64,000 bases of DNA from Streptomyces nigra (GTDB lineage: Bacteria > Actinomycetota > Actinomycetes > Streptomycetales > Streptomycetaceae): positions 6,192,501-6,256,500 of the forward strand of contig NZ_CP029043.1 in assembly GCF_003074055.1 (NCBI RefSeq). The letters are read 5' to 3'. The position numbers and the translations under genes were made by a program. Position 1 is the stretch's first letter. Each line of letters begins with the position of its first letter. A model generated the notes under the pieces. It made no database searches. It was not told the origin of the DNA and saw only the letters and a program-made list of their open reading frames with translations. This document shows positions 53,248 to 61,238 of the stretch, one piece after another.

Positions 53248-53299
53248 TCTCTTCGTCCGGTGAGCGGCTCGTCCCGCGAGTGCCTTTGCTCTGTCGGCA

Positions 53300-53335
53300 G
53301 CTTTGTCCTGTGAGTGGAAAAAGTTGACGGCAATC
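53300..53335 (+). promoter_or_regulatory. 36-bp shared element upstream of the ROK regulator gene
   Basis: The segment begins GCTTTGTCCT, contains GGAAAAAGTT and ends AATC. It matches 27 of 36 positions without gaps with a segment upstream of the ThuA-type gene at 61049-61084. It probably contains an operator and perhaps promoter elements. Autoregulation by the ROK protein is the simplest reading. Confidence 0.6.
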
Positions 53336-53447
53336 TCTGCTCAAGTTCTTCCCACTCCCGGCGGCCACTGCTACGTTCCCCTCGAAAGCACGGCCACCGC
53401 GGTGGCCGGATTCCGGCACTCAGGCCGATCGAGGCGGGGAGGGGCAC

Positions 53448-54638
53448 GTGAGACGCATGACGGCGCGACCCGCGAACGCCCATCAGGCCCGGCTGCTCAA
53501 GCTGCTGCGGGACGGAGGGCCCAACTCCCGGGCCCAGCTCGGCGATCAGATCGACCTCTCCCGGTCCAAACTGGCCGTCGAGGTGGACCGCCTGTTGGAG
53601 ACGGACCTCGTCGTGGCCGACGGACTCGCCGCCTCGCGCGGCGGCCGGCGCTCCCACAACATCCGGCTCAACCCCGGGCTGCGCTTCCTCGGCGTCGACA
53701 TCGGCGCGACCTCGGTCGACGTCGCCGTCACCAACGCCGAACTGGAGATCCTCGGGCACCTCAACCAGCCCATGGACGTCCGCGAGGGCCCGGTCGCGGT
53801 CTTCGAGCAGGTCCTGTCGATGGCCGCCAAGCTCAAGGCCTCGGGGCTCGCCGAGGGGTTCGACGGCGCCGGCATCGGCGTCCCCGGACCCGTCCGCTTC
53901 CCCGAGGGCGTCCCCGTGGCGCCGCCGATCATGCCGGGCTGGGACGGCTTCCCCGTACGGGAGGCGCTCAGCCAGGAGCTCGGCTGCCCGGTCATGGTCG
54001 ACAACGACGTGAACCTCATGGCGATGGGGGAGCAGCACGCGGGCGTAGCACGGTCCGTCGGCGACTTCCTCTGCGTCAAGATCGGCACCGGCATCGGCTG
54101 CGGCATCGTCGCGGGCGGTGACGTCCACCGCGGTGTCACCGGCAGCGCGGGCGACATCGGGCACATCCAGGCCGTGCCCGACGGACGTCCGTGCGCCTGC
54201 GGCAACCGCGGCTGCCTCGAGGCGCACTTCAGCGGGGCGGCCCTCGCCCGGGACGCCGTCGAGGCGGCCGAGCAGGGACGGTCGGTGGAGCTCGCCTCCC
54301 GTCTGGAGGCGAACGGCACCCTCACCGCCGTCGACGTCGCGGCGGCCGCCGCCGCCGGTGACGCCACCGCGCTCGACCTGATCCGCGAGGGCGGCAACCG
54401 GGTCGGGCAGGTCATCGCCGGACTCGTCAGCTTCTTCAACCCCGGCCTGGTGGTGATCGGCGGCGGTGTGACCGGCCTCGGCCACACCCTGCTCGCCGCC
54501 ATCCGCACCCAGGTCTACCGCCAGTCGCTGCCCCTGGCGACCGGCAACCTCCCCATCGTCCTGGGCGAGTTGGGCCCCACCGCCGGAGTCATCGGCGCGG
54601 CCCGCCTCATCAGCGACCACCTGTTCTCACCCGCCTAG
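53448..54638 (+). CDS. ROK-family transcriptional regulator
   Basis: 396 residues. The N-terminal winged helix is NAHQARLLKLLRDGGPNSRAQLGDQIDLSRSKLAVEVDRL. The sugar-kinase-like part has LGVDIGATSVDVAVTN, GIGVPGPVRF and the zinc motif CACGNRGCLEAH. Such proteins repress sugar uptake genes until a sugar or phosphosugar binds. GTG 53448 lies behind GGGGAGG. It precedes a complete ABC sugar importer and two sugar-metabolising enzymes, its likely targets. Confidence 0.93.
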   Translation: MRRMTARPANAHQARLLKLLRDGGPNSRAQLGDQIDLSRSKLAVEVDRLLETDLVVADGLAASRGGRRSHNIRLNPGLRFLGVDIGATSVDVAVTNAELEILGHLNQPMDVREGPVAVFEQVLSMAAKLKASGLAEGFDGAGIGVPGPVRFPEGVPVAPPIMPGWDGFPVREALSQELGCPVMVDNDVNLMAMGEQHAGVARSVGDFLCVKIGTGIGCGIVAGGDVHRGVTGSAGDIGHIQAVPDGRPCACGNRGCLEAHFSGAALARDAVEAAEQGRSVELASRLEANGTLTAVDVAAAAAAGDATALDLIREGGNRVGQVIAGLVSFFNPGLVVIGGGVTGLGHTLLAAIRTQVYRQSLPLATGNLPIVLGELGPTAGVIGAARLISDHLFSPA

Positions 54639-54748
54639 GCACGCGCCGGCCCCCGGGCCGGCCCCGGCACCACCCGCCCGGTCACCCGCCGGGCGGCGGC
54701 TCCACCCGCACGCCAAGCACTGCCTCGCCGCACCGAAGCCGCACCAGA

Positions 54749-54864
54749 GCCGCACCACCCGTACCGCCTCGCCGCACAGAGCCGCACCACCCGTACCGCC
54801 TCGCCGCACAGAGCCGCACCACCCGCACTGCCTCGCCGCACAGAGCCGTACCACCCGTACCGCC
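54749..54864 (+). repeat. 32-bp tandem repeat array between ROK and ABC genes
   Basis: Units at 54749, 54781 and 54813 (GCCGCACCACCCGTACCGCC plus TCGCCGCACAGA) run head to tail; the first two are identical and the third differs at two bases. A partial fourth copy begins at 54845 and a partial one precedes the array. No spacers separate them, so this is not a CRISPR. The 296-bp gap holds no supported gene; the array may vary between strains. Confidence 0.85.
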
Positions 54865-54934
54865 CCGTCTTGCCCCGCCCTGCCCTGATCCGCCCTGCCC
54901 TGAATCCGGCCCGCATGCCCGCCAAGGGGACCTC

Positions 54935-56455
54935 ATGGCACCAGAACCACCGCTGCTCACCATGAACGGCATCACCAAGTCGTTCCCCGGAGTCCGCGCC
55001 CTCGACGGCGTCGACCTCGACGTCCAGGCCGGTGAAGTCCACTGCCTGCTCGGCCAGAACGGCGCCGGCAAGTCCACGCTCATCAAGGTCCTGGCCGGCG
55101 CCCACCAGCCCGACACCGGCACCATCCGCTGGCGCGGCGAGGAGGTCACCCTCCGCTCGCCGATCGCCGCGATGCGCCTCGGCATCGCCACCATCTACCA
55201 GGAACTCGACCTGGTGGAGCATCTGTCGGTCGCCGAGAACGTCCACCTCGGGCACGAGCCGACCACCGCCGGCTTCATCGTGCGCGGCCGGGCGGCGCGG
55301 ACCTCGACGGCCGAGCTCCTCAAGCGGCTCGGGCACCCCGAGATCGATCCCGGACGGCTGGTCGGCGATCTGTCGGCCGCGCAGCAGCAGATCGTCTCCA
55401 TGGCCCGCGCCCTCTCCCACGACGTCCGGCTCATCGTGATGGACGAGCCGTCCGCAGCCCTCGACCCCGACGAGGTCGACAACCTCTTCCGGATCGTCGG
55501 CGACCTCACCGCCGAGGGCGTCGCCGTCGTCTACATCTCGCACCGGCTGGAGGAGATCCGCCGGATCGGCGACCGGGTGACCGTCCTCAAGGACGGCCGG
55601 GCCGTGGCCGGCGGACTGCCCGCCAAGTCCACGCCGACCCGTGACGTCGTGGCGATGATGACGGGACGCAACGTCGAGTACGTCTTCCCCGAGCGGCCCG
55701 TGCGGGACGCGGCCGGCGGCGACCCGCTCCTCGAGGTCCGCGGCCTCGCCCGCGACGGCGAGTTCGAGGCCCTCGACCTGACCGTGCGGCCCGGGGAGAT
55801 CGTCGGGCTCGCCGGACTCGTCGGCTCGGGACGCTCCGAGATCCTGGAGACGATCTACGGCGCCCGGCGGCCCACCGCAGGCCAGGTCCTCGTCGACGGG
55901 CGCCCGCTGCGGCCGGGCAGCGTACGGGCCGCCGTACGCGCCGGACTCGGGCTCGCCCCCGAGGAACGCAAGGCGCAGGCCCTGCTGATGCTGGAGTCCG
56001 TCACCCGCAACGTGTCCGTGTCGTCCATGTCCCGCTTCGCACGCGGCGGCTGGATCGACCGGGCCGCCGAACGCGGCGCGGCCCGCGCCGCCACCCGCGA
56101 ACTGTCCCTGCGCCCCGACAACCCGTCGGTGCCGGTGCGCACCCTGTCCGGCGGCAACCAGCAGAAGGCCGTCCTGGCCCGCTGGCTGCTGCGCGGCTGC
56201 CGTGTCCTGCTGCTCGACGAACCCACCCGGGGCGTCGACGTCGGCGCCCGCGCCGAGCTGTACGCGGTCGTGCGGCGGCTGGCGGACGAAGGGCTGGGCG
56301 TGCTGCTGGTCTCCAGCGAAGTGCCCGAGGTGCTGGGGCTCGCCGACCGCGTCCTGGTGCTGCGCGAGGGCCGTGTCGTCCACACGGCCCCCGCCCCCGA
56401 ACTCGACGAACACCGCGTACTCGACCTCGTCATGGAAGGAAGCCCGGCGTCATGA
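54935..56455 (+). CDS. Sugar ABC transporter ATP-binding protein (RbsA/MglA type)
   Basis: 506 residues with two ATPase domains. Domain 1: GQNGAGKSTLIKVLAG, LSAAQQQIVSMARAL, LIVMDEPSAALD. Domain 2: GLVGSGRSEILETIYG, LSGGNQQKAVLARWL, LLLDEPTRGVDVGA. The missing second glutamate and altered motifs of one site are normal in this class. It powers import of a monosaccharide or similar ligand at the membrane. AAGGGGA precedes ATG 54935. Its stop overlaps the permease ATG (ATGA). Confidence 0.95.
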   Translation: MAPEPPLLTMNGITKSFPGVRALDGVDLDVQAGEVHCLLGQNGAGKSTLIKVLAGAHQPDTGTIRWRGEEVTLRSPIAAMRLGIATIYQELDLVEHLSVAENVHLGHEPTTAGFIVRGRAARTSTAELLKRLGHPEIDPGRLVGDLSAAQQQIVSMARALSHDVRLIVMDEPSAALDPDEVDNLFRIVGDLTAEGVAVVYISHRLEEIRRIGDRVTVLKDGRAVAGGLPAKSTPTRDVVAMMTGRNVEYVFPERPVRDAAGGDPLLEVRGLARDGEFEALDLTVRPGEIVGLAGLVGSGRSEILETIYGARRPTAGQVLVDGRPLRPGSVRAAVRAGLGLAPEERKAQALLMLESVTRNVSVSSMSRFARGGWIDRAAERGAARAATRELSLRPDNPSVPVRTLSGGNQQKAVLARWLLRGCRVLLLDEPTRGVDVGARAELYAVVRRLADEGLGVLLVSSEVPEVLGLADRVLVLREGRVVHTAPAPELDEHRVLDLVMEGSPAS

Positions 56456-57471
56456 CGCAGCACGCCTCCCCGCCGCGGGACAGCACCGACAAGGTGCCCC
56501 CGACCGGTGCGGCGCCCGCCTGGCGCGGCCTGATGGCCCACGCCGACGTGCGCACCCTGTCCCTGCTCGGCGTCCTCGCCGCGCTGATCCTCATCGGCGG
56601 CATCACCAAGCCGGACGAGTTCCTCGACACCCGCAACCTCCAACTGGTGCTCACCCAGGCGTCCGTGATCGGTGTCGTCACCGTCGGCATGACCTTCGTC
56701 ATCATCTCCGGCGGCATCGACCTCTCCGTCGGTGCGATCGTCGCTCTGGCCTCGGTGTGGGCGACCACGGTCGCCACCCAGGAGTACGGCTTCGCCGGCA
56801 TCCTCTTCACGGCGGTCATCGTCGGAGTGGGATGCGGGCTGGTCAACGGGGTGCTGATCGCCTACGGCGCGATGGTGCCGTTCATCGCGACGCTCGCCAT
56901 GCTGGCCTCCGCGCGCGGCCTGGCGCTGCAGATCACCGACGGCAAGACGCAGATCGTCACCATCCCCTCGGTCCTCGACCTCGGTGAGCGCGACGCCTAT
57001 GTCCTCGGCATCCCGCCGCTGGTCATGGTGTTCGCGGTCGTGACGATCATCGGCTGGCTGGTGCTGAACCGCACCACCTTCGGCCGGCGCACGGTCGCCG
57101 TCGGCGGCAACCCGGAGGCGGCCCGGCTCGCCGGCATCGACGTCCGCCGCCAGCGCCTCTACCTCTATCTACTGTCCGGACTGTGCTGCGGCATCGCCGC
57201 GTTCCTGCTGATCATCCTGTCCGGCTCCGGTCAGAACACCAACGGCAACCTCTACGAACTCGACGCCATCGCGGCCGCGATCATCGGCGGCACGCTGCTC
57301 ACCGGAGGCCGCGGCACCATCGTCGGCTCGGTGCTCGGCGTCCTGATCTTCACCACCATCACCAACATCTTCGCCCTGAACAACCTGCAGAGCGACGTCC
57401 AGCAGATCGCCAAGGGCGCGATCATCGTCGCCGCCGTGCTGGTCCAGCGCCGTACCGCGAGCACGACCTGA
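56452..57471 (+). CDS. Sugar ABC transporter permease (RbsC type)
   Basis: 339 residues with eight to ten membrane helices. GMTFVIISGGIDLSVGAIVALAS is the family signature and AAIIGGTLLTGGRGTIVGSVLGVLI the cytoplasmic coupling region. It pairs as a homodimer with the double ATPase encoded just upstream, with which it overlaps by 4 bp. The binding protein gene follows after 17 bp. Confidence 0.95.
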   Translation: MTQHASPPRDSTDKVPPTGAAPAWRGLMAHADVRTLSLLGVLAALILIGGITKPDEFLDTRNLQLVLTQASVIGVVTVGMTFVIISGGIDLSVGAIVALASVWATTVATQEYGFAGILFTAVIVGVGCGLVNGVLIAYGAMVPFIATLAMLASARGLALQITDGKTQIVTIPSVLDLGERDAYVLGIPPLVMVFAVVTIIGWLVLNRTTFGRRTVAVGGNPEAARLAGIDVRRQRLYLYLLSGLCCGIAAFLLIILSGSGQNTNGNLYELDAIAAAIIGGTLLTGGRGTIVGSVLGVLIFTTITNIFALNNLQSDVQQIAKGAIIVAAVLVQRRTASTT

Positions 57472-57488
57472 GGAAAGGGTTCACCGCC

Positions 57489-58526
57489 ATGCCAGAGTTC
57501 ACCAGCCGCAGAGGGCTGCTGTTCGGAACCGCCGCCGTGGGCGCCGGAGCCCTCCTCACGGGCTGCACGAGCAACGAGTCCAAGGACGAACCGGCCGCGA
57601 ACGACCAGCCGGCCGCCGACGACAAGCCCGGCAAGCAGGTCACCATCGGCTTCGCCGGACCCCAGGCCGACCACGGCTGGCTCAACGCGATCAACGACAA
57701 CGCCAAGAGCCGCGCCAAGAAGTACTCCGACGTGACGCTGGAGATCACCGAGGGCTCCAACGACACCGCCCAGCAGATCGGCCAGATCGAGACCCTCATC
57801 AACAAGAAGGTCGACGTCCTGGTGATCCTGCCCGCCGACGGCAAGGCCCTCACCCAGGTCGGCCTGAAGGCGATGCGCGCCGGCATCCCGGTCATCAACC
57901 TCGACCGGATCTTCAACACCCCGCAGGCGTACCGCTGCTGGATCGGCGGCGACAACTACGGGATGGGCCTCAACGCCGGCCACTACATCGGAGAGAAGCT
58001 CAAGGGCAAGTCCGACGCCAAGGTCATCGAGCTGGCCGGCCTGGACAACCTGGAACTGACCAAGCAGCGCACCCAGGGCTTCGACGACGCCCTGAAGAAC
58101 TACCCGAACATCAAGAAGGTGGCCCGCCAGGCCGCCGAGTTCACCGTCGAGTCCGGTCAGTCCAAGATGGCCCAACTGCTGCAGGCGCAGTCGAAGTTCG
58201 ACGCGCTGTGGAACCACGACGACGACCAGGGCGTCGGCGCCCTGCGCGCCATCGAGCAGGCCGGCCGCGACGACTTCCTCATGGTCGGCGGCGCCGGAGC
58301 GCTCTCCGCCTTCCAGGCCATCAAGAAGGACGACGGCGTCCTCAAGGCCACGGTGCTGTACCCGCCGACCATGGCCGCGTCCGCCATCGACCTGGCCCGT
58401 GTGCTGGGCCAGGGCAAGGGCGTCGGCGGCATGGCCGAGTTCGAGATCCCCGCCTCGATCACGCTCTACTCGGCCGTCGTCGACAAGGACAACGTCGACC
58501 AGTACATGTCCACCGGCTTCAAGTGA
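57489..58526 (+). CDS. Sugar ABC transporter substrate-binding lipoprotein
   Basis: 345 residues. A Tat-like SRRGLLFGTAAVGAGALL start leads to lipobox LTGC, with lipid-bearing Cys26. The mature part is a periplasmic-binding-protein type I fold: VTIGFAGPQADHGWLNAINDNA, VDVLVILPADGKALTQVGLKAM, AGIPVINLDRIF and WNHDDDQGVGALRAIEQAG. These are D-ribose/xylose/inositol-type ligand contacts, but the exact sugar is not readable. A strong terminator follows (58533-58569). Confidence 0.94.
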   Translation: MPEFTSRRGLLFGTAAVGAGALLTGCTSNESKDEPAANDQPAADDKPGKQVTIGFAGPQADHGWLNAINDNAKSRAKKYSDVTLEITEGSNDTAQQIGQIETLINKKVDVLVILPADGKALTQVGLKAMRAGIPVINLDRIFNTPQAYRCWIGGDNYGMGLNAGHYIGEKLKGKSDAKVIELAGLDNLELTKQRTQGFDDALKNYPNIKKVARQAAEFTVESGQSKMAQLLQAQSKFDALWNHDDDQGVGALRAIEQAGRDDFLMVGGAGALSAFQAIKKDDGVLKATVLYPPTMAASAIDLARVLGQGKGVGGMAEFEIPASITLYSAVVDKDNVDQYMSTGFK

Positions 58527-58532
58527 GGCGCC

Positions 58533-58569
58533 CCCTGCCCGACGGGGACGGGGAGTCCGTCGGGCAGGG
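58533..58569 (+). terminator. Strong hairpin after the ABC operon
   Basis: CCCTGCCCGACGG and CCGTCGGGCAGGG form a perfect 13-bp stem around an 11-nt loop, seven bases after the binding protein stop. It should limit but not necessarily stop transcription into the dehydrogenase gene. Confidence 0.75.
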
Positions 58570-58591
58570 CCGGGGGCGGCCGGGGCGGGCA

Positions 58592-58618
58592 CCGGCCGGC
58601 GGGCACACCGCCGGCCGG
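58592..58618. terminator. Second GC-rich hairpin downstream of the ABC operon
   Basis: CCGGCCGGCGG and CCGCCGGCCGG pair perfectly over 11 bp with a 5-nt loop. It stands between the first terminator and the dehydrogenase gene, making a double barrier or an mRNA-stabilising structure. Confidence 0.55.
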
Positions 58619-58728
58619 CGCGCGGCGGACGGCACACGGGCCGGCGTCCCGGCCCGTACGCGCGTCGACCGGGGTCCCGGCACGCCCCCCACCCCCCACC
58701 GCGGCACGACGACGAGGAGGACTATCGC

Positions 58729-59961
58729 ATGGGACAGCCGCAGCAGCCCGGCCAGGCCGAGGCGGAGGCAGGGGCCGCCGGGTCAGGCGCACCGCCCCTG
58801 CGCGTCGGCATGGTCGGGTACGCCTTCATGGGCGCGGCCCACTCGCAGGGCTGGCGCACCGCGGGCCGGGTCTTCGACCTGCCCCGCACCCCGGTGCTGG
58901 CCGCGATCTGCGGCCGGGACGCCGGCGCCGTACGCGCCGCCGCCGACCGGCACGGATGGGCGTCGGCGGAGACCGACTGGCGCACCCTGATCGCCCGCGA
59001 CGACATCGACCTCGTCGACATCTGCACCCCCGGCGACAGCCACGCCGAGATCGCGCTCGCGGCGCTCGCCGCCGGCAAGCACGTCCTGTGCGAGAAGCCC
59101 CTGGCGAACACCGTCGAGGAGGCCGAGGCGATGGCCGCGGCGGCCGCACGGGCGCAGGCCGCCGGCCAGGTCGCGATGGTCGGCTTCAACTACCGCCGGC
59201 TGCCCGCCACCGCGCTGGCCCGCGACATGGTCGCCGAGGGACGGCTGGGCCGGCTCCGCCATGTGCGGGTCACCTACCTCCAGGACTGGCTGGTGGACCC
59301 GCAGTTCCCGCTGACCTGGCGGCTGCGCAGGGAGTCGGCCGGGTCCGGATCGCTCGGCGACCTCGGCGCGCACATCGTCGACCTCGCCCAGCATCTCGCG
59401 GGGGAGCGGCTGACCGGGGTGTCCGCTGTGACGGAGACCTTCGTCCGGGAACGCCCGCTGCCCGGCGGCGCGGCGAGCGGACTGTCCGCAGTGGAGGCCG
59501 GCGAGGCCACCGGCGCGGTCACCGTGGACGACGCCGCCCTGTTCACGGGCCGCTTCGCATCCGGCGCGCTCGCCTCCTTCGAGGCCACCCGCTACGCCAC
59601 CGGCCGCAAGAACGCCCTGCGCATCGAACTGAACGGCGAGCACGGCTCGCTCGCCTTCGACCTGGAGCGGCTCAACGAACTCGAGTACCACGACGGCCGG
59701 GAGCCGGGCACGCACGCCGGGTTCCGCCGCATCCTCGTCACCGAACCCGACCACCCCTACCTGGACGCCTGGTGGCCGCCGGGCCACGGCCTGGGCTACG
59801 AGCACTCCTTCGTGCACCAGGCCCGCGACCTGGTCCACGCCGTCGCCGAGGGCCGCTCGCCGCAGCCCACGTTCGCCGACGGACTCCAGGTGCAGCGCGT
59901 CCTCGCGGCGGTCGAGGAGAGCGCCGAGAAGAACTCCGTCTTCACCCCGATAGCCGTCTGA
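58729..59961 (+). CDS. Gfo/Idh/MocA-family oxidoreductase
   Basis: 410 residues. After a 25-residue Ala/Gln-rich lead, LRVGMVGYAFMGAAHSQGWR is the NAD(P) loop. DLVDICTPGDSHAEIALAALAAGKHVLCEKPLANT holds the EKP catalytic lysine, and SLGDLGAHIVDLAQHLAG the C-terminal catalytic helix. It oxidises or reduces a sugar or inositol at a ring carbon. GGAGG lies eight bases before ATG 58729. The next gene, an isomerase, follows after 14 bp, suggesting consecutive steps. Confidence 0.94.
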   Translation: MGQPQQPGQAEAEAGAAGSGAPPLRVGMVGYAFMGAAHSQGWRTAGRVFDLPRTPVLAAICGRDAGAVRAAADRHGWASAETDWRTLIARDDIDLVDICTPGDSHAEIALAALAAGKHVLCEKPLANTVEEAEAMAAAAARAQAAGQVAMVGFNYRRLPATALARDMVAEGRLGRLRHVRVTYLQDWLVDPQFPLTWRLRRESAGSGSLGDLGAHIVDLAQHLAGERLTGVSAVTETFVRERPLPGGAASGLSAVEAGEATGAVTVDDAALFTGRFASGALASFEATRYATGRKNALRIELNGEHGSLAFDLERLNELEYHDGREPGTHAGFRRILVTEPDHPYLDAWWPPGHGLGYEHSFVHQARDLVHAVAEGRSPQPTFADGLQVQRVLAAVEESAEKNSVFTPIAV

Positions 59962-59975
59962 GGAGGCCAACGAGA

Positions 59976-60974
59976 ATGCCGCGCACGTTCACGCTGTTCA
60001 CCGGCCAGTGGGCCGACCTGCCGCTGGAGGAGGTCTGCCGGCTCGCCCGCGACTTCGGTTACGACGGGCTGGAACTCGCCTGCTGGGGCGACCACTTCGA
60101 GGTCGACAAGGCGCTGAGCGACCCCGGGTACGTCGAGTCCCGGCACCAGCTCCTCGACAAGTACGGCCTGAAGTGCTGGGCCATCTCCAACCACCTGGTG
60201 GGCCAGGCCGTCTGCGACGCCATCATCGACGAGCGCCACCAGGCGATCCTGCCCGCCGACATCTGGGGCGACGGCGAGGCGGAGGGGGTGCGCCGGCGGG
60301 CCGCGGAGCGGATCAAGGACACCGCGCGCGCCGCCGCGGCCTTCGGCGTGGACACGGTGATCGGGTTCACCGGCTCGGCCATCTGGCATCTGGTCGCCAT
60401 GTTCCCGCCCGCCCCCGAGTCGATGATCGAGCGGGGGTACGAGGACTTCGCCGAGCGCTGGAACCCGATCCTTGACGTCTTCGACGCCGAGGGCGTGCGC
60501 TTCGCCCACGAGGTCCACCCGAGCGAGATCGCCTACGACTACTGGACGACCGTACGCACCCTGGAGGCGGTGGACCACCGGCCCGCGTTCGGGCTGAACT
60601 TCGACCCGTCGCACTTCGTGTGGCAGGACCTCGACCCGGTCGGCTTCCTGTGGGACTTCCGCGACCGGATCTACCACGTCGACTGCAAGGAGGCCCGCAG
60701 GCGGCTCGACGGGCGCAACGGCCGGCTCGGCTCCCATCTGCCCTGGGGCGACCCGCGCCGCGGCTGGGACTTCGTGTCGGCCGGGCACGGGGACGTCCCC
60801 TGGGAGGACGTCTTCCGGATGCTGCGGTCCATCGACTACAAGGGGCCGATCTCCGTGGAGTGGGAGGACGCCGGCATGGACCGGCTGCAGGGCGCCCCCG
60901 AGGCCCTGAGCCGGCTGAAGGCCTTCGACTTCGAGCCGCCCAGCGCGTCCTTCGACGCCGCGTTCAACAGCTGA
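59976..60974 (+). CDS. Sugar phosphate isomerase/epimerase-like TIM barrel
   Basis: 332 residues of the xylose-isomerase-like AP-endonuclease 2 fold. FGYDGLELACWGDHFEVDKAL opens the barrel; metal ligands are likely in FAHEVHPSEIAYD, LNFDPSHFVWQ, IYHVDCKEARR and ISVEWEDAG. Relatives include inosose dehydratase-like and 3-ketosugar isomerase/hydratase-like enzymes acting with Gfo/Idh dehydrogenases. GGAGG precedes ATG 59976 by nine bases. It is followed by a clear terminator. Confidence 0.92.
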   Translation: MPRTFTLFTGQWADLPLEEVCRLARDFGYDGLELACWGDHFEVDKALSDPGYVESRHQLLDKYGLKCWAISNHLVGQAVCDAIIDERHQAILPADIWGDGEAEGVRRRAAERIKDTARAAAAFGVDTVIGFTGSAIWHLVAMFPPAPESMIERGYEDFAERWNPILDVFDAEGVRFAHEVHPSEIAYDYWTTVRTLEAVDHRPAFGLNFDPSHFVWQDLDPVGFLWDFRDRIYHVDCKEARRRLDGRNGRLGSHLPWGDPRRGWDFVSAGHGDVPWEDVFRMLRSIDYKGPISVEWEDAGMDRLQGAPEALSRLKAFDFEPPSASFDAAFNS

Positions 60975-61001
60975 GCCAGTAGCCGGCCGCAGGCCGGGGA
61001 C

Positions 61002-61027
61002 GGGGATCGGCGACACCGCCGATCCCC
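61002..61027 (+). terminator. Hairpin terminator after the isomerase gene
   Basis: GGGGATCGGCG and CGCCGATCCCC make a perfect 11-bp stem with a 4-nt loop, ending in a short C/T run. It separates the isomerase transcript from the shared element and gene that follow. Confidence 0.75.
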
Positions 61028-61048
61028 CCTCCGACCTGCGCGGATACG

Positions 61049-61084
61049 GCTTTGTCCTCGGATGGGAAAAAGTTCAACCGAATC
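61049..61084 (+). promoter_or_regulatory. 36-bp shared element upstream of the ThuA-type gene
   Basis: GCTTTGTCCT, GGAAAAAGTT and AATC occur in the same order and spacing as in the element before the ROK regulator gene (53300-53335), 27 of 36 bases equal. It lies about 155 bp before the expected start of the secreted protein. It is a candidate ROK operator. Confidence 0.6.
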
Positions 61085-61238
61085 GGGTGCAAGGGGTGTT
61101 CGCCCCGCACGGACCCGGTTACCGTCCTTGAGGTGTTCAGGACACACCTATCTCCGGGGTGACGGCGCACCCCGGCGCCCGCACCGCACGTCTCCAGCAC
61201 CCACCCGTACGGCCCCATTCCGTTCCCGGAGGGACTTC

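Noticed and set aside
54627..54854. Minus-strand open frame made of repeated VVRLCAARQCG-like units
   Set aside because: It is only the translation of the 32-bp tandem array; no start signal or independent similarity.
54749..54864. CRISPR array
   Set aside because: The 32-bp units are directly adjacent with no spacers, and no cas genes are present.
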